Counted from the stretch's first letter, positions 35,038-46,777 are shown. The stretch: DNA of 64,000 nt from Aphelocoma coerulescens (GCF_041296385.1 NW_027184063.1:310001-374000), one strand, 5' to 3'. The notes: generated from the sequence alone by a model not told the origin. Made by a program: numbers and translations.

Positions 35038-36142
35038 TTAGCAGTGCCTCCGTTGGTGTCGGGTCAAGTTGGAGCTGTCTGAGCAGCTCTTCCCACACTG
35101 GGGACACTCGTAGGGCCTCTCCCCAGTGTGGATGCGCCGGTGGGTGACGAGGGTGGAGTTTTGCTTGAAGCCCTTCCTGCAGTCGGGGCAGCGGAAGGGC
35201 CTCTCATCCGTGTGAATCCGCTGGTGCCGGAGGAGACTGGAAAGAGGTGTGAAACCTCTTCCCACACTCAGAACACTCGTAGGGCCTCTCCCCAGTGTGG
35301 ATGCGCTGGTGGATATATAGGCTGGATCTCTGTGAGAAGCTCTTCCCACACTGGGGACACTCGTAGGGCCTCTCCCCAGTGTGGATCCTATGGTGGTCCA
35401 TCAGGCTGCAGATCCGGCTGAAGCTCTTCCCACATTCCCCAAACTCGTAGGGCCTCTCCCCAGTGTGACTCCTTTGATGGACAATCAGATTGGAGCTGTG
35501 GCTGAAGCTCTTCCCACATTCCCCACACTCATAAGGCCTCTCTCCAGTGTGACTCCTTTGATGGACAATCAGGTTGGAGCTCCACCTGAAGCTCTTCCCA
35601 CATTCCCCACACTTGTGGGGCTTCTCCCCATTGTGAAGCTGCTCATGAACCACCCGCTCTGACCTCTGGCTGGATCTCCGGCCGCCTTCCCGGCAGAGGG
35701 TGGGTCTTTCCTCCTCAGAGCACCCTGGGCTGCGTTCGCAGCCCCTCCTCCTGCGGGATCTCCAGGGCTTTTCCTCCCTGTTGGATTCCTGCGCCGTGGA
35801 GCCGCTCAAAACGGCCTCTTCCACCAGGTTCTGCCGCGGGGATTTGTCCTCCCTGGGCTCCGAGCTCAGCTCCTTGTCTGGGGGAGGAAAGACAAGGAGA
35901 GGATGGGATTTGCCTCCATGCCACAGGGAAGGGGAAGGAGATCCCCCCAGTCCGTCCCCGGCAGGACGGCGTCGGCAGCGGGGTTGTCCTGCAGCCGGGG
36001 GCGATGCTGGGCTGGGAGATGGAGCAGGAGAGAGGGGGAAAGGGGCACTGACTTCCTCCTCACCTGCCTGGGGGTCCCGGGGTATCTTCCTCTTCCTCAC
36101 AGCCTCCTCCTCCATCTGGCCACGGGTTGGGAATGGGAAATC
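35038..36142 (-). CDS. C2H2 zinc-finger protein gene, last two exons, one frameshift
   Basis: Two exons are visible on the minus strand. The first, 36142-36064, has an AG acceptor, starts translation at 36115 ([17 protein letters not shown]) and ends in GTGAGG. The second, 35877-35038, has an AG acceptor and continues in frame as [14 protein letters not shown] and [11 protein letters not shown], wording typical of avian multi-finger proteins, then encodes seven C2H2 fingers with HTGERPYEC linkers. Finger 3 has YEFGEC in place of YECxxC, so its first zinc ligand is lost. In finger 5 an extra A in the aaa at 35241-35243 shifts the frame; fingers 5-7 are intact in the new frame up to the stop at 35038. 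Without the shift the protein would be a nuclear DNA-binding factor of about 300 residues. The shift may be a real null allele or a homopolymer error. Confidence 0.8.
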
Positions 36143-36539
36143 CTGGTTTGGGGAAAACAAGGAATGAGCACATTGAGTTTGAAGGTCCCTCTGCCCAAGT
36201 CCATCTCTAGAAGTCACTGGGCACTGTGTGTCCATAAAAATCTGCTCTGAAAAAGCCTCTCAGGAGTTCCCTGTCTCTGGTCTCTCCCCTTTGGTGTTTG
36301 GGGGTTCCCCCTGTCCCAGCTGCTGGGGGTCCCTCTTTTATCGGGGTCCCCCTCTCTACTTGGTCTCCACCCTCCCCAGGCTGCTGGGAGTCCAGGAATC
36401 CAAAAGCTCCCCCTTTGGTCTTCCCACTTAGGGATGCTGGGGGTTATGGGATCCCCAGGTCCCTTCTCCCCTTATTCTCTGCTTTGGGGTGCAGGGGGTC
36501 CAAGGAGTCCCCCCTCCCCCTCTCCAGGCTGTTGAGGGT

Positions 36540-37025
36540 CCCATGAATGGCGGCGCTCCCCCCTCTCTGGGCTCCCCACTTTGGGGTCCTGGGGGTCACA
36601 GGGGTTTGCTCCTCCAGACTGCCGGGGCTCCCCTGGTCCCGGTACTGCCCTTCTCTGCTCGTCCCACTCTGGGGGTCCTGAGGTTCCCCCTCCGGCTCTC
36701 CCAAGGGGTCCCGCAGCCCCCTGGATCTGGGCTGGAGGTGGCTGTGCCTGACCCGGGCAGACCCAACCCCCACCACGGGGCGTACCCCACATCCCCCTGC
36801 CCGCTGCCAGGGCTCTGCTGGCACCGCCACAGGGACCCCCAAAAACACCTCCTGGGGACCCCCAATGTCCTCACAAGGGGCATTTTCTGCTCAGCTTTGG
36901 AGTTCTTCATTCTCCAAACATCCCCCCCAAAAGAACCCAACCCAGGGAACCTCCTCGGGATATCTGGGCCGAGCTCCCCCTCCCCGGCCACCTGCGGGAT
37001 GGGGGGCGATGATCCCACGGGTGGG
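36540..37025. repeat. GC-rich duplicated block A (upstream of zinc-finger gene)
   Basis: Shares long stretches with 39110-39630, such as gacccccaaaaacacctcc and tgggccgagctccccctccc. It lies just upstream of the zinc-finger gene on its strand and may contain its 5' flank or a noncoding exon. Confidence 0.75.
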
Positions 37026-37079
37026 GGGCTGTGAATTCAGGGAGCCCTCGACCTCATGTGGGGAGTGACTGGGTCTGAA

Positions 37080-39060
37080 CTGGGGGCAACTGGGTTCAAC
37101 TGGAACCACACTGGAAGATAATGGGAGCAGCTATGCCCATGCTGGGGTCATACTGGGATCCTATTGGAAGTGACTGGGATCATACTGGGAGTATCTGTGA
37201 TCATACTGGAATCAGACTGGGAGGGACTGGAAAGGTGCTGGACATGACTGGAACCACACTGGAGGTGACTGGGAGCAACAGAGACCATGCTGGGAGCAAA
37301 TGGGATCGTATTTGGAGTAACTTGGAGTGACTGGATTCATACTGGGAGCAACTGGGCCCACACTGGGAGTGACAGGGAGTCACTCTGGGCATGACTGGAA
37401 TAATACTGGGAGTATCTGGGAGTGACTGGGGTCATACTGGAAACATGTAACCATGCTGGGGGTGATTGGGTGCAACTGGGATCATACTGGGAGTGACTGA
37501 AAGCAACTGGGATCATACTGGCATTGAGAGGGAGCAGTTGGGATCACATCTGGGGACACTGGGACCATACTGGAAGTGACTGGAACCATACTGGGAGTGA
37601 CTATGGGTCCTACTGGGATCATCCTGGGAACCACTGGGATTACAGCAGGCGTGAATGGAACCTGACTGGGGGTTACTGGGAGCTGCTGGGCCCATGTTGG
37701 GAGGAAAATGTGGACACTTTGGGAGCAACTGGGATCAACTGGAAGGTACTGGAACCATACTGAGGGGACTGAGACCACAACTGAGACCACAACTGGCATC
37801 ATACTGGGAGCAACTGGGACCACACTTTGGGAAACTGACAGAAACTGGGATCATGCTGGAGGACCCTGGAAGTAACTGGGAAAGACTGGGATCATCCTGA
37901 GGTAACTGGAACCTTACTGGGGCAACTGGGAGTGCCTGGGAATGACTACAAGCATGCTGAGGCCAACTGGGATATACTGGGAGTGTCTGTAACCATCCTG
38001 GGGGTGACTGGAACCGCACTGGGAACAGCTGGGATCATGCTGGGGGGAAATGGGACCATGCTGGGGGCACCTGGGAGCAACTGGATCTATGCTGGGGGCA
38101 ACTGGGCATGACTGGGACTATTCTAGGGGCAACTGGGATCATACTGGGAGAAACTGGGAACAACTGGAACTATGCTGGGGGCAACTGGGATCATACCAAA
38201 TCACAGTGGGTCCATGCTGGGCGAGACTGGGATCATACTGAGGGTGACTGGAATCATACTGGGATTGACTAGGAGTGGCTGTGAGCAACTGGAATCGTGC
38301 TGAAAGCAACTGGGAAGAAGTGGGAGTGACTGGGAGCATGCTGGGGGTGACTGGGATATACTGGGAGAGACAGGGAGTCACGGGGGCTCATGCTGGCATT
38401 GACAGGGAGCAACTGGGATCACACTGGGGGTCACTGGCATCATATTGGGAGTGACTGGGGCCTTGCTGGGATTATAGTGGGTGTCAGTGGGGGTTACTGG
38501 GAGCTACCAGGCCCATGCTGAGAGCCTACTGGGGATGCACTGGGAAAAACTGGGAATGATAGGATGCATGCTGGTGACAACTGGGATGTACTGGCAGTGA
38601 CTGGGATAAATCTGGGGGCAACTGATCCAACTGATGCTAAGGTAACTGGGAGTGCCTGGGAATGAGCATGAGAATGGTCAGGGCAACTGGGATATACTGG
38701 GAGTGTCTGAGACCATGCGGGTGGTGACTGGGACCACACTGGGTGTGACTGGGAATGTGCTGGGGAGAACTGGGACCACGCTGGGGGCAAGTCTGAGTGA
38801 CTGGGGCCCTGCTGGGAGAGACTGGCCTCATACTGGGAGTGACTGGACTATGCTGGGGCAACTGGGAGAACTGGGAATACACTGGACAAAAGTGGGAAGA
38901 ACTGGGAGCAACTGAGACTGTGCTGGGGGCAAATTGCATCATAATGGAGAGTGACTGGGAGTGACTGGGTTCATACTGGGAGCAACAGGGATTCTGCAGG
39001 GAGTGAGGGGAAATGACCAGGATCATACTGGGATCATACTGGGCTCATACTGGGAGCAGC
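37080..39060. repeat. ~2-kb ACTGGGA-type minisatellite
   Basis: Imperfect repeats of about 13 bp (actgggatcatactgggagtg and variants) fill the whole interval, with higher-order similarity near 27-54 bp. Both strands are partly open, giving spurious Pro/Ser/Val-rich or Thr/Gly-rich frames. Confidence 0.93.
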
Positions 39061-39109
39061 CCTTTCCGGCCCCGGGACCCCCGAGCCCCTTTCCCGGCCA
39101 TGCCGCCCC

Positions 39110-39630
39110 TGCAGCCCCCAGATCCCCCGACGGGGTCCCGGCAATCCCAGGGGTTCCCCCTCTCGGGGGCCCCGCTTTGGGCTTCTGGGGCTCTCCTCTC
39201 TCCGGGGTCCCGCTTAGGGAAGCCGCGGCTCTCCCGGGGGTCCCCAAAACCGGTGTCCCCCCGGCCCCGCCGGCCCCGCGCCGTCCCCACGGGGCCCCGG
39301 CAGAGCTCGGAGGGCCCGGCCCGGGAAGCCCAACCCCCACCGCGGGGGGACCCGCATCCCCCCGCCCCCGCCGCGGCTCTGCCGCCACCGGGACCCCCAA
39401 AAACACCTCCCGGGACCCCCCGATATCCGCCCGAGGGGCATCTGCGGCTCGCCTTTGGAGTCCCGCAAGCTCCAAACATCGCGCCCGCCCCGACAGAGAG
39501 GATGAAACAGCGAGCCCCAAATAGATTTCCTGGGAGCTCCAAATATCCCTCCCCCCTCCAAAAGCACCGCCCGGGATGTTTGGGCCGAGCTCCCCCTCCC
39601 CGGGCACCTGCGGGATGCGGGGCGGGCGAT
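39110..39630. repeat. GC-rich duplicated block B
   Basis: Paralogue of 36540-37025, more CpG-rich and less decayed. It borders the CpG-rich stretch to 40060. Confidence 0.75.
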
Positions 39631-40060
39631 GCTCCCGGCCCGAGCGGCTGCGGATGCAGAGAGCGCTGCCCGCACGTGGAGCCTCCTCCGCCTGCTCCGC
39701 CTCCTCCTTCTTCCCCCCGGCCCTCCTCTTCCTCCTCCTCTGTCCCGCCTCCTCCTCCTCCTGCCCTTCCTCCGTCGCAGCGGCCGCGGCCCGGGAGCTC
39801 TCGGGGCAGCGGGGCCGGGCCGAGCCACGATGGGAAAGGGCTGGGTCAGCCCAGGGCGAGCTGGGGCAGCGGAGGTTTGGGGCAACAACGGGAAAGGGGT
39901 GGGAGAGGGGGGATCCGGGGAGGTGGGGCAGCGGGAAAGGGGTTCCAGTGGGGTCCCCCAGTTAACCCCAGCACCCCCAAACCCCGTCCCAGCCCTCCCC
40001 GTTCCCTCCCCACCTCCGGCTGAGTGGGGGGCTCAGCCCAGGACCCGTCGCCGTTCGGGG
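39320..40060. promoter_or_regulatory. CpG-island-like segment, possible promoter
   Basis: Dense CpG (for example ccgcggggggacccgc, gcggccgcggcccggg) with a (CCT)n-rich pyrimidine tract at 39680-39775. Position and composition suggest a promoter or first-exon island for a zinc-finger or FLOT1-like transcript on the minus strand. No TATA box or start was identified. Confidence 0.4.
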
Positions 40061-40273
40061 CTCCCCCGAGTGCAGCAAACGGGACAGTGCCCCCCGAGTG
40101 AATTTTTGGGGTTCGCTCTACCATCGGCGCTTTAAGATGCCCTGGTAAAGTCGGTGCCCACTATAACTCCCGTTAAAAGGGCAACACCACTCCCGTTGAT
40201 TCCGGCAGCGGAGCCCCGGGGGGGTTTGGGGGTCCCGGCAGGGTTTGGGGGCCCCGGGAGGGTTTGGGGGTAC

Positions 40274-40950
40274 CTGGGTGGTGCCGATGATGGCTATGGG
40301 GACCCCGTGCTGGGTGTGAACATTCGCGAGGGACTCTTAGGGGGTTTTGTGGGTCCCGGGGGTTTTTGGGGTCCCGGGGGTTTTTGGCGGTTCCTGAGGG
40401 GGGTTTTCAGGCGTCCCAAAGCGAGGGTTTGGGTGATCCCGGTGGGAATATTTGGGGGTCCCAAGGCTGTTTTGCGGTCCCTGCCGGTGATGGAGATGGG
40501 GACTCCATGCCAGGTATAAACCTTCTCAAGGGGGCCCGGGGGGTGTTGGGAGGTGCTGTGGGAATTTTGGTGTTCTGAGAGGGTTTTGGGGGGTCTGTAT
40601 GGGGCTTTGCGGTCCTGGGGAGTTTTTGGAGGGTCCCGCGGATATTTTCGGGGTCCCAGGAGAGGTTGGGGTTCCCCGGGGGGGTGTTGGGGATTCCCGG
40701 GAGGTTTTGGGGTACCTGGGCGATGCCGGTGACAGAGCTGGGGACCCCGTGCCGGGTATGAACCTTCTCGCTGCGCACGGGCAGCGTCAGCGTGTTCAGG
40801 GAGATCCTGGGGGACCCGAGGGGTTCACCCCCAATCCCGGGGGACCCCAAATGCTGAGGGACTCCCCTCACCGCTGGATCTGCTGCAGGCAGGGGGGCAC
40901 CAGCACTCGGCCCCCACCCCCCACTCTCCCGGGGGGGCTGCAGAAGAAAT
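40274..40950 (-). pseudogene. FLOT1: Flotillin-1 fragment: exon 2, exon 3 and two extra decayed exon 3 copies
   Basis: Minus strand. Exon 40950-40872 has an AG acceptor and GT donor and encodes [20 protein letters not shown] then LQQIQ, matching the flotillin-1 N-terminus ([20 protein letters not shown]). Exon 40806-40716 follows in phase and encodes [20 protein letters not shown] then [10 protein letters not shown] with a GT donor. This is the SPFH-domain start, nearly identical to known flotillin-1 and unlike flotillin-2. Downstream are two decayed copies of the second exon, 40530-40482 ([15 protein letters not shown]) and 40335-40274 (VHTQHGVPIAI, donor kept). The next expected coding segment (VKIQGQNKEML) and the first exon were not found, so this is a partial gene or pseudogene. 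Flotillin-1 is a membrane-raft scaffold protein encoded in the MHC of several vertebrates. Confidence 0.8.
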
Positions 40951-41019
40951 CTGGGGGGCACAGACGGGTGAATGGGAGCTGGGGGTCCAGGCCTGGGAGC
41001 CGAGGGCTGGTGGTTCCAG

Positions 41020-41115
41020 AGCTGGGTGAGGGGGCTGGGCAGGTCCAGGGCTGGATGCTGGGAGCTGGGGGCATCCAGGGCTGGATGCTGGGAGCTGGGG
41101 GCATCCAGGGCTGAT
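41020..41115. repeat. 30-bp tandem repeat
   Basis: Two full and one partial copy of ctggatgctgggagctgggg plus gcatccaggg, immediately upstream of the flotillin exon on its strand. Confidence 0.9.
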
Positions 41116-42215
41116 GCTGGGTGTGAGGTGCTCAATGGATGCTGATTCTGGTTGCAGATTCTACTTCACTCTGCATCAGGAAGACTCTCGAGCTGATAGT
41201 TTCTTCTGTCACTTCCCTACCTACAAGTCCCTGGCCCCGCCTCCCAGCAGATTCAGAGGGTCTGTTTGCAGAGACACATTCATCACATTCCTTTCAATGT
41301 TTCCCTGAAATCGCTGTATTGTTACACTGAATTCAACAAACCTCTGCTTTTGGTGGATGCCTTTTTCTTGGAATGGACAAGAGACCTTCATGTGTGCAAG
41401 CCGTGTGCCTTCCTGCTTGCTCTGCTCTGAGGGCAAAAGTCGCTTTCTCTGTTCAGCTGTGCTGCTCCTTTCCACTGTGGTGGCTCCAACAATGGACACT
41501 GGCACTTCAAACCAGTGGGAGGAGTTGGAAAATTTGAGTGAAAATAGATTATCCAGAACCCCCCTTGATCTGTCCTCGATCACTCACTGGGCTTGAGGAG
41601 ATCCTTGATAAGTGCTGCCCGGGAAGCCTGTGAAAACAGGAGTCAATCTGATTTTACCACCCGTGTGCTGTAATGCAGCCTCCAAAAGGAGCGATGCTTT
41701 TCTGCACCTGTGCACGCACGCGTCTAAAGCACGTGAATCCTCCATTAGTTCCACATTCATTCTGAGGCTTTGCACCCAACTGTTGATTTGGTCCTGATGT
41801 TGCTCATTTTAGCTTCAATGCCCGTAAAACAAAGCAGATCAGAGGAAACAAGAAATTTAAAAACTCAAGAACAACCTCTGATGAAAATGCAGAAGAAAGA
41901 TTTTATTACAGCATAGTTTTTCTTTTATTAAATCTTTTGTCAGTAGATATGTTGTGCCCAACTACTTCTTTATGCCTTTTGAGCCACAGGTATTTATCAT
42001 TATTCTTTTTAGTATTTATTATGCCTTTGGAACACCATGTACAACTGACTGATGCAATCTCAAGTAGTTTTCTGTCCAAAGAGATTAAAAATCACGTTTC
42101 TTCATCCCAAAGAGACTAAAGCCGGTGTGTTTGGTGTCCCATCTCCCACAGCCGGTCCCGGTGTCTCCGCAGGGGATTTCTGCCCTGGGGCAGCCCCGTG
42201 GCCATGGTGACACCC
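41116..42215. other. No gene recognised
   Basis: AT-richer unique sequence. Frames of 60-120 codons occur on both strands without domains, and I see nothing nameable. Confidence 0.4.
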
Positions 42216-42946
42216 TGAAACATAGATTTAAAAGAAACATAAAGATTTTAGTTATAGGCTAGCTGTGTTGAAATGAGTTAGAATAAGAAAGAAGTTGAGC
42301 TGGACTAGAGTTAATTAAAATAATTAAGAGAAAATAATAAGAGATTTGAAATGGTTTTTAAGATGTTAGTAATTGATTACAGAATACTTGATGATCTGTC
42401 ATTTGTATGTTTGTTTAGCTGTGTTTAGAATTAGAACGGGGAACAGAAATATTGATCAGTTGGTGTATGGAACAAGGACAATTAGCAATTTCCTCCCTCT
42501 GTGGGAACCTATTCAAAAGTCACGCAAGAGGAAATTTGGAGGTCACTAAAGTAATTAAGATTGTTAAAGTTCAGAGAGTCAAAAAAGGTCCAAGTGAGGG
42601 AGATGAACTTATTTTATCTGTCTGGGACCACCGACCCAATTCGAGAGCAGCGACTCAATTCAGAGCACGCACTGCGCATGCTTAATGCCATTAAAGCTCA
42701 TTTCCATACGAAGCGGAGAATGGCAGGGGTCACTGTTATAAATATGTATTTGTAGTTTGGATATTCATCACTTTTGTGGCTAAATGAACTCTGTAACCGT
42801 TCATACCTGGACACTGCGCATTAGGAAGCTGTTCCACGCCGCTGTCCGGCGCCAATAAAACATTCACTTTCTACTCTAAACTGTTAGAGAGCTTTTGTCT
42901 GTGTCAGCTGGATATCGATATGAGATCGATATTCACATCTTGGTAA
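42216..42946 (+). mobile_element. Solo LTR
   Basis: AT-rich, starts TGAAACATAG and contains tataaata at 42737-42744 and aataaa at 42854-42859 followed by a pyrimidine-rich U5-like tail (ttcactttctactct). No viral coding sequence of matching family is adjacent. The right end is approximate. Confidence 0.55.
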
Positions 42947-43029
42947 ATCAAGCCCCGAGCACGGACACTGGGGCCGGTGTGCGAAGGCGTTTGGGACTGC
43001 ACGGACGTTCTTTAGCAGCAATGTTTGTG

Positions 43030-43280
43030 TTTATTCTCTCTGTCTTTACTCTCTCTGTCTTTATTCTCTCTGTCTTTACTCTCTCTGTCTTTATTCTCTC
43101 TGTCTTTACTCTCTCTATCTTTACTCTCACTCCATTCTCTTTCTTCTTATCGTGTCTCTCTTTTACCCCCTCTCTAACCCTCTCTCTTTACTCTCACTCT
43201 ATTCTCTTTCTTCTTATCGTGTCTCTCTTTTCCCCCCTCTCTTTATTCCCTCTCTCTTCACTCTCTCTCTTTATTCTCCC
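43030..43280. repeat. Pyrimidine-rich simple repeat
   Basis: Units of about 15 bp (ctctctgtctttatt alternating with ctctctgtctttact), then irregular ctctct-rich DNA. Confidence 0.9.
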
Positions 43281-43388
43281 TCTGAAGAAAATGAATACAA
43301 AACCTACATATTTTAGCAATATAATATTGAACATTTATTAGTAGAACAAAGGCAAATCACAGCGCTGGGGCGCTTGGCAATATTGCCA

Positions 43389-43608
43389 GAGGCGCCCTCC
43401 ATTCATTTTCCTGTGGACTTAAGGACTCTCTTAAACTGTTCCATATTCATTAAGCCCACAAAGTCATTTACACTTCACTCAACTTTCCCCCCTCTCCAGA
43501 GGCGCCCTCCATTCCTTTTCCCGTGGACTTAAGGACTCTCTTAAACTCTTCCATATTCATTAAGCCCACAAAGTCATTTACACTTCACTCACCTTTCCCC
43601 CTCTCCGG
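43389..43608. repeat. 110-bp tandem duplication
   Basis: aggcgccctccattc starts at 43390 and again at 43500; the copies differ by only a few bases over 110 bp. Confidence 0.92.
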
Positions 43609-44093
43609 TCTCTGCCCCTTCCCCCAGCACGCCGCCGCCTCGGTGCTCGGGATCGCTTCAGAACTGAAGGCAGGCACCCCCCTCCGGTGCCTCCCCAGTC
43701 TCCAGCCTCATTTGCAGCTGCCAGTTCCCTTGGGAGGGGTGAGTTCTGAGGAGAGAACAGTCTTCCTGGGATGCACGCGGTTTGTCTTTGTTCCTCTAAG
43801 ATATCTCGGTTCCTGGCTCTGTAGTTTCTCAGCTCAAAAGACATTTATTACCATGTGTTTATAGAGAAAAAAAACGATGTACTAGAAGGAAAAAAGAAAA
43901 AAAAACCCCTAAAAGTAAAATAGATTTTACAGTAAAATAGCATAAAATGATTATGGGGAAAAAAAAGAAAATAACGGCAGAGGTCATTCTGTTGGGACTT
44001 TGGGTCTCTTCTCCGAGCTCCGAGCTGGGTCTGAGCCAAGAACCGGTGGGCTGGGACAGACATCGCTGCTGAGGGGCTGAATATTTCCGAAAC

Positions 44094-44752
44094 TGTCTTG
44101 GGGTGACCTTATGATGCGTATCCCATATCGCTGCCTATGCCCAGAAATTAACTTTGTGCCTTTCTATGCCTCTAAACTGAGCCTGAGAGGGGGAAGGAAA
44201 AACTGAGCAAAACTTTTTCAAAGCAGTTTGCAGCTTGTTCAAGGTCACATAGAGATAGCAGGCTTTTTTTTTTTCCCCTAGCTGTGGCAGGGGAGTGAGG
44301 AAGCACCCGGCTTGCTGCTTTCCAGTCAGCTTTTGGCCAGTTGTTTCAGTTTCTTGTTCTCCGGAGAGAGAGACTGAGAGTTGGACTTTGCTTTTGCTTC
44401 CCTGGAATTCTGGATTTTCTCCCTTTACTACTGGACTGCTTTCAACCTCAGAGCACATCGGGAGGACTTTCCACTGGGCACAGAGGGCCTGGCCCTGGTC
44501 CAAGCCCCAGCTCCGAGGAGACCAAAGGGAGGACTCTGACACTTTCCCAGGTTTTTCCTCTACAGCGAAACATTTCATTATTTAGCATTATTTTCCTTTT
44601 CCTGTGATTTTGGTAAATAAATAGATTTGTCTCCTTCACTTTCCTTCAAGGAAAACTTATTTTTTCCCGAATCTGGGGGGGGGTGGGGGGGGGAAGGGGT
44701 GGTTGTGCCTTCTCTCAGAGGATATATTTCTAAATTTGGCCAAACTGGAACA
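44094..44752 (+). mobile_element. 5' LTR of the ERVL-type provirus
   Basis: Starts tgtcttggggtgac and ends ggccaaactggaaca (TG...CA). aataaa lies at 44616-44621. It is longer than the 3' LTR because of poly-T and poly-G tract differences and small indels. Confidence 0.9.
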
Positions 44753-44758
44753 AATTTA

Positions 44759-44780
44759 GTGGTGCCCAACTGCGTGGCTC
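44759..44780 (+). other. Putative primer binding site
   Basis: tggtgcccaactgcgtgg begins seven bases after the 5' LTR. It resembles the lysine-tRNA type sites (tggcgcccaacgtgg) with changes, so tRNA identity is uncertain. Confidence 0.5.
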
Positions 44781-44822
44781 GAAGGAAAGTGAAAAATAAC
44801 CCTGTGCTAATGACATTTTGGT

Positions 44823-46562
44823 TTGAATTTACTTATTCTGTGTTGGGGTAAAGTAGTCACCATGCTGATTGAGTTCATAATGTCTCTCTGGATCAATGTA
44901 CTCATGTCTTTCTGGTCCTTAGGCTTCATTGAGGTACTAGTGCTTTTTTGGTCCCTAGGGTTGTTTGCCTATCCACAACTTGCTCCAATCTTGTCCCTGA
45001 TATGTAAATTTTACAGAGCAGGGAGACAAATCAGGATTTCTATTTTGCTGTGCTCGGTGATAATGATTTATAAGAAGTTGACAGAGGCACAGGCAGCTGT
45101 TCGAGGTGTGTATGATAAGTGGTTTCTCCGTCCTAACCCCAGTCCTAGCTTCGGTAGCCTGTTTTGGGAATTTATTAGTAATTGCAGCCAGATTGTTAGA
45201 GGAGGAGGAGACGGGATTTCCCTTCCCTTTAAATTTGATAGGTTATCTTTTGAGAATGTTCAGTATCCCCTGGATGTTAAAGAGACCACCTTCCTGGCAT
45301 TTAATCTGATAAGCTTCCTCTATGTGCTCTGTATGTCTCGCAGCTTGTCTAGAATGAGAGCTCAGATTTCCAGGGTGACTGCTGAGACACCTGACCCAGA
45401 GGTGGAAAATCCTGAGTGGTGTGGGGAATGGGAGGACATCGGCCAAACCCTAAAGAAATTCTCTGACCCGATAGTTTGGGATTTCCCATCTGAACAAATT
45501 CAGAAACCAGCTGAGGTGGGGAAATATCTGAAAGAGAAATACAATGACAATTGCAATGAGAACAAGCTCCTTGCAATATGTTGGGCTTTGGCATATGCCT
45601 ATTGCACACTGCAGCAGGTAATGGTAGAGAGGCAGGAAGATCAATCAGCAAAGCCTGCAGATACCCCAGTCACTCAGGCTGCAGATAAACCAGACAGCCA
45701 GCCCAAACCAGATGGAGAGTCTAAGCCACTGACAGTGGCTCCTGTCACGAGGAAAAAGCACACAACCAAAACTGATCGCCCAGTGAAAGATGATGATGAT
45801 GCAGGGGAAGGGACCTCAAAAGATGCAGGGGAAGGAACCTCAAAACCACCAACGGACTCAGGCACAGAAACCATTACTGAGTCCATGTCCATAAAGGACC
45901 TTCACAGCCTAAGAAAGGATTACACCCGACAGTCAGATGAATCCATAGTAAGTTGGATGGTCCGTATTTGGGATGCAGCAGGTGATGATGTGATGCTGGA
46001 CGGTGCTGAAGCGAGGCATTTGGGATCCCTGTCACATGATCCAGTGATCAACCAAGCGATGAAAAGGGGGGCTGACTCTACCAGTGTCTGGAGATGGGTT
46101 CTGACAGGCGTGACTGAAAGATACATGTGCGGGGATGATCTCTACATGTAGCAAACCCCGTGGAAGACCACAGAACAAGGGAGAGAACTAAGGGTGGGAG
46201 AGGTTATCTTCGCAAATGACCCAGGATTGAAAAGTCCAGACCAGGCCAGAGTTATTCCATACATGTGGCAAAAACTCATACAACTTGGGCCACCAGAATA
46301 CGCTTCTGCTTTAGCAATAATGAAACTGGACTACGATGCGAATGAGACCGTGAGGGATATGGCAGTGAAGCTCCGAGCATCTGCAGACTCTGTGCATGGC
46401 CCAACACATGCAAGAATCGCAGCTGTGGAAACACATATGCAGAAAATGGAAGATGAAATGAAGAAGAGTCTCCAGGAGATTAAAGAGTGCCTTCTCCAGA
46501 GAGAAGGTACATCCCACGAAGTGAGCTGTGGAATTTCCTGTGTGACAGTGGGGAAAACATGA
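44823..46562 (+). pseudogene. gag: ERVL gag, internal TAG stop
   Basis: One frame runs from 44823 to 46562 with a single stop, TAG at 46149-46151. The first ~75 residues are strongly hydrophobic, with two or three possible membrane spans (IEVLVLFWSLGLFAYP). A Pro/Lys/Thr-rich and acidic linker follows near residues 290-360 with GEGTSK repeats. A capsid-like region (SIVSWMVRIWDAAGDDV) leads to the stop, and capsid C-terminal sequence continues in the same frame beyond it (IPYMWQKLIQLGPPEYASAL). A change to another frame occurs near 46500. Structural polyprotein, broken. Confidence 0.85.
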
Positions 46563-46777
46563 GGAAGTGTGGTGGACAACCCACTTCTGCTCTGGCAGCA
46601 CGAGTGAGTGAACTGAAGGAGCGCACGTCTCAGAAAGGAGGATCTACCAAAAAGGAAGTAGCTCCAGTTGCCTGTAGCCAAACTGCCAGAAATGATGGAA
46701 AAGACGATGGCATGTCCAATTCCCATGAAGGAACCTCTAAGATACAGGCCCAGGGAAAGAAGGATAACCAGGCATAG
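46487..46777 (+). pseudogene. gag: ERVL gag C-terminal region
   Basis: In a different frame from upstream gag but the same frame as pol. It contains RSELWNFLCDSGENMRKCGG and PTSALAARVSELKER, matching the ERVL gag C-terminus. It ends in TAG at 46775-46777, after which the frame stays open into protease. Confidence 0.75.

Noticed and set aside
37121..39026. Frames within the ACTGGGA-type minisatellite
   Set aside because: Low-complexity translation of a simple tandem repeat.
39013..40023. 336-codon Pro/Arg-rich plus-strand frame
   Set aside because: Composition artefact of a CpG-rich duplicated block; no domain and overlapping frames on the other strand.
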